Source of the DNA: Scolanthus callimorphus
Lineage: Eukaryota; Cnidaria; Anthozoa; Actiniaria; Edwardsiidae
DNA length: 64,000 bases
Direction: 5' to 3'
NCBI GenBank assembly: GCA_033964015.1
Contig: CM066912.1
Span: 19,455,073-19,519,072 of the forward strand
In this document: positions 56,175-64,000 of the stretch, one piece after another
Layout of the letters: each line of letters starts with the position of its first letter
How positions within the stretch are numbered: the first letter of the stretch is position 1
Translations under genes and position numbers: made by a program
Notes under the pieces: generated by a model
Databases searched by the model: none
Told to the model about the DNA's origin: nothing
The model's input: only the letters and a program-made list of their open reading frames with translations

Positions 56175-56680
56175 TGTAAAGGCTTGCAATGACAATCAAG
56201 ACCGAATGCAATGTCAAGCGGGTCACGACAGGCCAGTGAAGATTAGGGACTATTTTACTGATACGAGCGATGACAACACCTAGATTTCAGAACGACTCTC
56301 ACGAACGAACCACGGGAAATCCAATGCTATGATTAACAATAATTTATTCGCAACTCTCGGACTAATAATTCTCAGCGTAGTACTGTCTCGTATCGTAATT
56401 GTAAAATATCGGTCCCGAACTGTGCCCAAAGGTTACCAATAGGTGCCAAGACGATTTTACCAACCTTTCTCCTTTGGATTCACGATTACTACTGACTAAA
56501 GACCTAAATGCACAATAGTTATTCCGACTCGGGACGTGAGAGCGGTAAATTCCTAAGCTATAAAGTATCACAAAATCAATACTTTTTTGGCTAAGACTAA
56601 AAACTAACAAACCACAAAAAGATCATAAGATAAACAAATAATACTAGAAGTATCTCAAGGAAGTTGTCGGTTCCTTTACA
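56175..56680 (-). repeat. BEL 5' LTR
   Basis: 506 bp, same termini. A candidate primer-binding site TGGTGCTGAGAGAG lies 44 bp inside (56118-56131), resembling the TGGTGCCGA-type site of many BEL elements; only the first bases agree, so this is tentative. Confidence 0.95.
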
Positions 56681-56685
56681 ATTTG
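56681..56685. repeat. BEL insertion target duplication ATTTG, right
   Basis: Directly after the 5' LTR, 2 bp from the stop codon (56688-56690, minus) of the neighbouring gene. Confidence 0.9.
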
Positions 56686-56687
56686 CT

Positions 56688-57589
56688 TTACAGCAGGGCC
56701 ACTGTTTCTAGCGCTTCAAATAAATCCGTTGCCTTCAGCTCGCCTTTTTCGTCCACTTTTATAAGTTTGGATAATACCTTGCCCAGGTCCATTTTAAATT
56801 TGTGGTGAGTTTCATTGACTGTAAAATAATAATAAGAGGGCAGTTTAGAGAATAGCTGTATTCACACTAGAGACGGAAAACTCGTCTGAGACGAGTTTCT
56901 GTCCTTTATGTTACTCAGAAAAACTTGTTATGTAAGGTTACTCTTTTGTTTCGATCTGGAGAACTAGTCGAACAAAGTCAAAAGTTTTAGCTTGCTTTAG
57001 TCAACTCAGCTCGCTGCTTTGGTTTAGTAAATTTGTCGTTTAATAGAACACGAGTGCATCAAACATTTTATTGAATGAATTCAATCTGGATATTAGCAAT
57101 AAGCAGCAAAGAACTTCAATTTAAGAGTCGACAGGACGCATGGCCGTTACGCGAAGTGTGACGATTGCAATCTTCTAAAACCTGAAATACTGAATCATAC
57201 CTTCCGTTTCGTTCCTTTTGGAGTTAGATAACACTCCTTACTGGTCCTCTACTTGAAGGAGGCGGAGGGACCATTTTAGTCGGCGTAGACGGTGTTTCTG
57301 TGACCGGTGTTTCTGAGATCGGTGTTTCGGTGTTCGGTGTTTCGTCCAGTCGTTCTGCCTCGCGTCGCGCTTTCATACTCTTTAACTCGCCCTTCAAAAC
57401 TGATACTTCTCCTTCTCTGGACTCAGCTTCCAACTTTTTCCTCTTGAGTTCTTTCAGGGTCTTCTTATATTCATTACTAAGAACGGGAATACGACTCATT
57501 CGTCTGATAGTTTTGGCTGATTTCGCTTTCTTCTCCTCGCTCGCCATGTTTACTCGATGTGTGATTTTTATTTCGCAGTCCTCCCCCAT
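56688..57589 (-). CDS. Putative small two-exon gene of unknown function
   Basis: Exon 1, 57253-57589: ATG 57589 (a second ATG at 57547 has better context, aacATGg); basic and coiled-coil rich (RRMSRIPVLSNEYKKTLKEL), then a Thr/Pro repeat TETPISETPVTETP. Exon 2, 56688-56818: acceptor ttattttacag|tcaatg, encoding MDLGKVLSKLIKVDEKGELK and FEALETVALL before TAA. A donor tcaa|gtagag (57253/57252) gives matching phase 1; the more canonical cca|gtaagg nearby would not. About 155 residues. I do not recognise it. The BEL element lies 2 bp plus target copy behind the stop, on the same strand, so its LTR replaces the 3' UTR. Confidence 0.5.
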
Positions 57590-59092
57590 GACAATTTTAG
57601 GTGTCGACCAAACTTTCCCCAGCCTACCCGGGGTGCAGTGACAAGTCCCCAGGGGTGAAGTCTCATGTCCATACTAATCGATATATGGCTGGCAACTCCT
57701 CATTTGTCTTGCCTCCCCGCCCCCCTTCGTAATTTTTTGTCGCTAACCCACAGGAAGCTCAATTTCCTGTTTCCTGTTTCCGTTCTTCCTTTTCTAAGCG
57801 GAGTTGCCTGCGGAGGATGCTAAGTTCTGTACGCCATAAACTTTTTCTAGCGTACTGCATAGCTCATTCTCATTTCCAAATCCACACTTTCAAACCGGAA
57901 ATACGGGAAAAACGGTTTAAAAATAGCTAAAACTCCCCCTTCTTATTCCTTCCTATCCCGATTGTTACAAACCTGCACTACAGTTATTACGTTTCTTGGA
58001 AAATGACACCGATATATGGCGATACAACCAAATGCAAAATGTTCGAACACTTTGCCGAGAGAACACGCTCTCCCTGCCCTCCCTTCAATGTTGTCCAAAA
58101 TTGTGTCCAGTATTTTTTCCGCTCAACATTGGGAGGGGAAAGAAGGACAAGGTGTTCCAACAACTTATGCATGTGGTTGTATTTCAGAGGCGCCCTCTGA
58201 GAACCAAGAATGCAGGCTTCGTTACCGTGCTCTGGAAAAAAATCAAAAGGTTTTATACAGCAACATTATGGCATATTTAAACTTGTCTTCGGCTTGTTCG
58301 GGATACTGACCGGATGCGATTTATGAGCTTTTCCGTCTTCTTGGGATATTTCAAAACATTTTGATTGCTTACAAATGTGACGGTGAGGTTGTCGGCCAAA
58401 CCATACATTTAACGTTCGATTGTTTCGCTTCTTGTCTTTTCACGCTGTACTGATCACACCGTTGTGTGTGATAGCCATTTGAGACTCCCTTTTTTGTGGT
58501 TTCGTCCTCCGTTTTTGGCCCGATGTGATGTTGCAGCTTTTCCGTCTTGATTCCAATATTTGAACTTGTGGATCTGTGCTGTGATCTGTGTGTCAGTTTG
58601 CTGGTGGGCTTGGTACCATATAATTAACTTTCGGCTGAAGATTCGCTTCTTACAAGTACTTTAGTACTTTTCGATACAATACAACATATTAGCATCAGCG
58701 TGGTGGTTCACTAAACGAACAAGATGTTTAGCCCCACATCCAACCATGACAGACGCGTTTGTGACTTTATTGAAATGAGCTATGCCCGCCGAATTTATCG
58801 TTTATAGAGACAGGCCTAAGGGAGGCCAAACAAGCCAGAAGGCCTAATCCAGGCCAAACGTGCGGAACAGGCGAATCGGGACAAACTTGCTGAGTCACTG
58901 TCTACTCTCTGCGAAGGCCTCTCAAAAGTTTAAGCTTGCCAGGTGATGTCACAATAGATGTTCAAGCTCCAACAATCAAAATTCGACCTTTTGTCTGCGT
59001 ATACATAGAGGTCGCTCGCGTCAATCCACTCAGTCAGTCGTTGACCTTCGAAGAGTGCAGTTCAAGTCATAAAAGGTCCTCTAGCAGCAAAG
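57590..59092. other. No gene recognised
   Basis: Short overlapping ORFs (57987-58310) without domains; 58790-58930 has aggcc-rich words. Possibly the 5' flank of the small gene. Confidence 0.4.
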
Positions 59093-59401
59093 ATGACTTC
59101 CGCCTGCGATACCTGTGGCCAGCAGTTTACGCAAGAAACAAATGTAGTCCATCGAAAGAAGACCGTTCACGGTAACCAGTCTTTCATCTGTGAGCGCTGT
59201 CACCAACCATTCTCCCAAAAAGATGCTCTCAAACATTCATAAGATATAGAACCTAGGTGTCAGCACTGCAGTCGCAAGATTTACCACAAGGATAAGTTGT
59301 GTGAGCACGAGGAAATTTGTGGGTATTTTAAGCAGGATTTCAAAAGAAAAAGTGAAAACGAAGACGAGGAACAGTCCCTGAAAAAACAGGAGCCAAAGTG
59401 A
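59093..59401 (+). pseudogene. C2H2 zinc-finger ORF with in-frame TAA
   Basis: ATG 59093 opens CDTCGQQFTQETNVVHRKKTVH, a near-canonical C2H2 finger, then FICERCHQPFSQKDALKH, a second. TAA at 59240-59242 interrupts where the last ligand would follow. The same frame goes on with CQHCSRKIYHKDKLCEHEEIC, a third finger (HxxxC type), and an acidic/basic tail to TGA 59399-59401. About 102 codons including the stop. Zinc fingers of this spacing occur both in host transcription factors and in proteins of large DNA transposons; which one this is cannot be decided. No other domain follows. Confidence 0.65.
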
Positions 59402-60250
59402 ATCAGGTCGGAGATGGAGACACCGTGGTTGATGTGAAAAAGTTTTCAACGGTACACTGTACTGTGCCTCCAAATGTTAGAGCAGTATGAGGCCAGTGAT
59501 CTATTCCAGGCGATTGGCATGCTACGTGTTTTTGTTTGGCTTTTAAACAAACATGATTGGAACTTGAACTGTTTATCAGGCATTTCTTTGAAGGTGGAAT
59601 TTAAATTTTTCACACATTTTAAAATAGAACTCTGTGTTCGGAATTTTATATTACCATAGACAGCCCTGTGAACATGTAGCATTCTTTTCATCCTGAGGTT
59701 TTCATCTGAAATTGCTCCTGTCTGTGCTGCGAGAATTTTTTGGTCAATTTTGAATTTGGCACTTACAAATATTGATCATGCAGCTAGTGTAGTGTAGCCA
59801 AACACAAATCCTGGACATTGGTTTCTGTACCTGATTCTTTTTCAAGTAAGAGAAAGGAAAGCTAGAGGTGCTTGTTTTCTGAAATGTGTGATTTCAGAAA
59901 TTGTCCATAACTGTACACCTCTCTTTCAAATCAAATCAAATCAAACGAAATCAATTTACTCATAAGGCTATTATTAGTTGGAGTTATATACAGAGTATAG
60001 GTTTGGAGTGAGTTTATATTTTGGTAGAAAAAAAAGTGCGAGCAGGGAGACCCATTGAACTATCCAATTATCTAGTTAGCCTCCCTAACTATTAAAAGTT
60101 TTTTTTGAGCAGATGAAAAAGAACGCTGAACCCTCCCCCCAAAAAGAAAGAAAAACATATATATATAAGAGATAAGCTCTCTGGATAAGCTCTTATATAT
60201 ATATATATAAGAGTTTATCCAGGTTATTAGTACAGCAGATGAATAATTTT
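59402..60250. other. No gene; simple repeats
   Basis: (TCAAA)n at 59930-59955, and two tatatatataagag tracts (60155-60220) that can pair as a hairpin. Some of this may be the 3' tail of the minus-strand LINE. Confidence 0.5.
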
Positions 60251-60254
60251 ATGG

Positions 60255-61240
60255 TTCTCTATTTAGTCATTGAACAAACAGTAGATGATGCTTAGCAAGT
60301 TTTGGAATAGCAAAGATGCTAGAATCCTTAATCCGAGATGGTAAATCTTTCCAGATATCAGACGCCATAAAAAAATTGATTGCTTGCCTATATTTGTTCT
60401 TACTCTGGGTTGCAGAGATTTTTATTTGCAGCAAATCTTGTGTTGTATTTATGCACACTACTAGCATATTGAAAAGTATCGTGAAAACTTCAGGCAGGAT
60501 ACCTTTGTGCCATGAATGAACAAATTTCAAGGCATGAAGTTGATAAACATGATCTATCTAATAAGTGTAACAGGGTTTTGCTTTCTCAGTTTCTTTCCCA
60601 TGTGTGCAAGCAAAGAACATTAGTCTTACTATATGATTTTGCTTTGTTTGAAGTTTGTTTAAATTTGTTTTATAAGTACTCCCCCATGCAAGTATTCCAT
60701 ATGAGATATATGGATAAATAAGGTTATAGTATATCTGTTTCAATTGTTGGATAGAAAGATAGTGCCTTAATGTCGAAATTATTCCTGTATTTCTAGAAAT
60801 TCGAGAGCGAATAAAGGCAATATGATTTTTCCATGTAGATGTTTATCTAACATTATTCCTAGATATTTAATACACTTCTTTCGCTCCAACAATTGTAAAG
60901 AGCCATCATAATCCACTAGATGGATATTAAGGGTGATGTCTCTTTTTCTAGAGGACTTAATTATCATGTAATTTGTTTTTGTCATATTGATAGATAATTT
61001 ATTTGCATGACACCAGTTTTTCACCTTTGCAAGTTCTATATTAATTAAATCTTCTAAGGCTCTCGGATCAGCTGAAGAAGCGAAAATATTGATGTCATCC
61101 GCAAAAATTTTGAAAGTCAATTTGTCAGACGAATTAGGCAGATCGTTTATATAAAGTAGAAATAAAAGTGGACCGAGTGTGCTTCCTTGTGGGATACTGC
61201 ACAGCATCGTTTGCTCCTCAGACTTGACCCCACCCAATTC
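60255..61240 (-). pseudogene. 5'-truncated LINE with RT palm to C-terminus
   Basis: From 61237 on the minus strand: CSIPQGSTLGPLLFLLYIND, KIFADDINIFASSADPR (catalytic FADD), NWCHANKLSINMTKTNYMII and KCIKYLGIMLD; then in other frames LIYPYISYGILAWGS and LQTKQNHIVRLMFF (60743-60558), and NFFMASDIWKDLPSRIKDSS (60530-60267). Segments in three frames show at least two indels. The N-terminal endonuclease and RT fingers are absent. Confidence 0.85.
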
Positions 61241-62015
61241 AACATCTTTTAGGGGTTTGTGATATGACCCACACCCCTAAAATTTCCAGTGAAAAATATA
61301 GTAATCGTATGGAAAAATATAAGGGGGAGGAATGGATTTTCCTGGACAGGGGTGTTCAATAAGTTTTGAAGTAGCAGGCTAAGTTGGCAGCTGGGCCTGG
61401 GGGTACGGGGCATGACCCCGGGAAATTTCGAATTTTCAGTAGCAGAAAAGGCGTTTTCCTGCATTTTGAGGCCAAGATAATTGGTATGCTATTGCTTTAA
61501 CATTGTCCTTGAAACTGACCAGTTATACCACAAAAGTTGCCGAAAATGTGCCATGTCAAGTTTTTGTATCCCCTACAACACCAGCAACACAAATACGTTG
61601 TCACTGGAAAAAGCAACAAAGCTTGGTGCGCTAGGGAGTATGGGTAAAGAGTATGATGTATGTTTCTAAAAAAAATAGTTTTACCTGTGGTTGCGATAAC
61701 TGTCTGAATTCAGATTAAACAGTAGCAGTTTAGATGCCCCCATTATCCTTTGCGCTTCGAGTTAGGGTTTGGGGTGACAACGTTCCCGGAAACGGTATCT
61801 ATACCACAATGATATTAGAAAATGAACATTCGTCGTTGTTTATAAAAAGTATGTGGTCGCTATACAGTGATCGTCGGTCGAGAGAAACACTTTATATATG
61901 TCATACATATATCATTTGCATGCTAAACAAGGTTATGCCAAGGGGGGGAGGACACCTCTTCCCAGAATGCTTTGCGGCAGATTTTGCTCGTTCGACGGTT
62001 GGTCGTCATTCTTTA
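61241..62015. other. Flank of the HIRAN-like gene
   Basis: A frame open from 61734 runs into the coding part beginning at 62016 but is not protein-like before it. A short acccctaaaa/ttttaggggt inverted pair lies at 61245-61285. Confidence 0.4.
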
Positions 62016-63641
62016 ATGGACGCCGTAGTGGTGAGAGCTCTGCAAGCCGACGAATTTCAAAGCTCTTCTACTATCTACGTCCATTGCATTGATTCTAACG
62101 TGAAACTGAAGCTGAATGCAGCAAATATTGAATGTTAAGATGTTAAGTCTTTGTTGGGGCACATTTGTTTTCCAAACGAACTCGAAATTCGTCGTATTGT
62201 TCTGTTCGCCGAACGACAACAACTCCTGTCGCAGTTGGAAAACCAGCCTTCTCCTGCTGTAATAGAGGTTACTGAGAGCTGTAGAGTTCAGGTAAGTCTC
62301 ATTTGAGGTTTTTCTTGATGGTTTTATTTTGGGATTTTGCGGAAATTACCCGAGTCTTCCCTACATTCTATTTGATTCGCGTAAATGTGAGACCTGGCAC
62401 GATATTTAATTTATTTATGTCATAAATAAGCTTTTGACTCATAGCCTAAATTTTCTTGATTTTAGCGTGGTTCCATTGTTACATTAAGGCTATATTTCCT
62501 CGAAACCTACCGGCTAGGTCCGCCAAAAAATCTGTTATAGATTTCACTGCTTGTAGACGCAAAAATTCGCCCCTGGTTTATCATTGCAATGTCACAAATT
62601 TTGCAGCTTCTTGTGCCAGTTTACTCGCACTGTTGTGGGTTTTAGAAGTCAGGATATTGAACACAAGTAACAGAGTGCTGTTTATCGATGAATCTAACTT
62701 TTATTTGTGTTTAGATTGTAGTGAAAAGTTCAATACACTTTCTCCTCGCTGTAGTTATTGTCATCACATCATTTGTTCTTGATCAATTCCTTCCTCTCAT
62801 TCATTTCCTAATTCTCAATTATTATCTTATGATGTAGATTGAAGATGATGATGAAGACTGGTTTGAGAGAGTTCTTATATACAATTGGAAGGTTACAAAC
62901 TTATCATTGTCTGCAAGTGCCATGAAACCTGCCCTTCACCCTAACAGAAGAAATAATTTTCCCACCATGCCATTTCTGGACCTTCGCAAGACCACATGTA
63001 ACTGTAGTAATTTTCCACGAACAGGACCAGTGCTGTTACCTGATAATGAAGATGGAGTGGTTGTAGTTTGCCTTAGTGAAAGTGATGACAACGATGATGA
63101 TGATTAAGCTGATCATGATGACAACAGCAGTGGTGATGACAGGGGAGACGATGAAAATCTGGCAGTTGCCAGCTCTAGTCAAAGTGCCGCAGACACCAGG
63201 AACCAGCCAAAGAAAACTAAACCAGCAATTCAATATGCAGAGAAGGCAAAGCTTAAGGGGTGCAGTTTCCATCCAGAATTTCAGAAGACTTTGGAAAAGT
63301 GCCAGGCTGCAATTAGATCTAAAACTGAAGTTGAACTAAGATTGAACATTGAGCCTGTTAATATCAGAGATGAGAATGCTATAGTTGTGCAGGCATTTGT
63401 GGACAACAGCTGGTCGTCAATTGGCTATATCCCTGGTAGGAAGGTTCCAAAAGTGTTGACTGCAATGGGCGAGGACTTGATTACAAACGTTAAGCTTGAC
63501 AGAGTGTACAGGGTGCACATTTTTAATGCAAATGAGCTGTTCTTATTTGGAGATGTGGTTATGGTTAAGTATGGACGATGGAGTGCTGACAAAAAGTCAT
63601 ATGTTTACAATGAGGCAGTTCCTAAGAAGTATTCCTCATAG
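62016..63641 (+). pseudogene. Two-exon gene with HIRAN-like C-terminal region, two in-frame TAA
   Basis: Exon 1, 62016-62291: ATG in tttaATGg, MDAVVVRALQADEFQSSSTI, then YVHCIDSNVKLKLN, a TAA (62136-62138), then in the same frame LLGHICFPNELEIRRIVLF to donor gttcag|gtaagt, phase 0. Exon 2, 62838-63641: acceptor gatgtag|attgaag, phase 0; IEDDDEDWFERVLIYNWKV, an acidic run, TAA (63105-63107), then the same frame to TAG 63639-63641. The last 120 residues contain LRLNIEPVNIRDENAIVVQA and WSSIGYIPGRKVPKVL. RxxxDENAIxV...IGYIP resembles the HIRAN domain, which binds DNA ends in helicases; here it stands alone. Without the two stops it would be about 360 codons. Family assignment is tentative. Confidence 0.65.
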
Positions 63642-64000
63642 CAACCATCAAAAGACACTGTTTAGTACTGAACTGAACTGAACTTGCTTTATTGTTACAG
63701 TTTTGTAGAAACATCACTATTTACATTTTTAGGCCTTAAGAAATATAATTTTAGGCTTCCCTCATGACAATGTCACTTTGGAAAATACCACCACGTTTTA
63801 TTTAGCATTGAAACATAAAACCAACAATAGTCTGAATTACCACTGCTCAAATGAATCCAAGAAGCACAGATAGAGTACAAGCCTCTGATGTAAATAACTC
63901 ACAAATTCTATCAAGTATGAAAATTGTTCTCATGTTTTCTCATTGTCTGGCCTGCAAGCCGGGTTTCCAGTGGGTTTTTTTGAGAGTTTACAGGCTACCT
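63642..64000. other. 3' flank of the HIRAN-like gene
   Basis: Contains tgaactgaactgaact (63669-63684). No gene seen. Confidence 0.5.

Larger units (their letters stand above)
49451..56680 (-). mobile_element. Complete BEL/Pao LTR retrotransposon
   Basis: 7,230 bp, transcribed on the minus strand: 5' LTR 56175-56680, gag, pol (PR-RT-RH-IN), 3' LTR 49451-49958, with the 5-bp duplication ATTTG. LTRs start TGTAAAGG and end CCTTTACA. By eye they differ at about five positions in 508 bp, so insertion was recent. Pol has two 3' frameshifts, and gag and pol are offset by -1 at a C7 run. Confidence 0.95.

Noticed and set aside
57969..58319. Overlapping ORFs on both strands as a gene
   Set aside because: No domain, no splice context, and three frames open at once suggests composition rather than coding.
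62456..62782. An extra exon with CLDCSEKF...CSYC pattern between the two HIRAN-gene exons
   Set aside because: Exons 1 and 2 already join in phase with good sites; the stretch ends in a stop and has no clear acceptor/donor pair.
1..64000. Alternative genetic code to explain the in-frame stops
   Set aside because: TAA, TAG and TGA all terminate intact frames here (integrase, transposase, gag), and animal nuclear codes are standard.

Overview
This is nuclear DNA of an animal, most likely an anthozoan cnidarian such as a stony coral. The evidence is indirect. Genes are sparse and contain introns with GT-AG junctions. The mobile elements (Penelope-like, DIRS-like, BEL/Pao, several LINEs, many fold-back elements) and the DUF6589-like and integrase-core proteins are of kinds I associate with cnidarian genomes. 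No bacterial operon, rRNA, tRNA or CRISPR array was seen. The species call is inference.

Layout. 0-9 kb: a fold-back element, an intact integrase-core ORF (minus) with a 12-bp minisatellite at its 5' side, a 61-bp minisatellite, a decayed Penelope-like element with a hammerhead-ribozyme-like motif 3' of its GIY-YIG domain, and a hAT-like MITE. 9-13.2 kb: two internally deleted DIRS-like copies in head-to-tail tandem, one keeping tyrosine-recombinase remnants and the other the gag-like ORF. 13.3-15.5 kb: LINE debris, an array of a perfect 14-bp palindrome, and a long-arm MITE. 15.7-28.4 kb: a repeat province built from composite elements, each made of a GC hairpin or leader, n x 128-bp satellite units and a trailer. 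Nearly every satellite unit carries paired TGACGTCA palindromes beside a CACGTG box. The composite at 15.7-17.3 kb runs opposite to the four at 22.6-28.4 kb, and between them lie MITEs, one orphan coding exon and a 130-bp-arm inverted repeat.

28.4-40.2 kb: a minus-strand, multi-exon gene of a DUF6589-like family, broken twice. It has an in-frame TAG in exon 1, and a 4,316-bp DNA transposon with near-perfect terminal inverted repeats and a 4-bp target duplication sits inside exon 2. That transposon carries a 909-codon candidate transposase. 40-49 kb: LINE fragments and small fold-back repeats. 49.45-56.68 kb: a complete, young BEL/Pao LTR retrotransposon (minus) with about 99% identical LTRs and a 5-bp target duplication, inserted directly behind the stop codon of a small two-exon gene. 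57-64 kb: a broken C2H2 zinc-finger ORF, a 5'-truncated LINE, and a plus-strand two-exon gene with a HIRAN-like C-terminal region whose splice sites are intact but whose frame holds two TAA codons.

There is no pathway here. The window records nested mobile-element insertion into a few genes. The two strongest observations are the exactly reconstructable transposon insertion in the DUF6589-like gene and the CRE/E-box-bearing 128-bp satellite composites.
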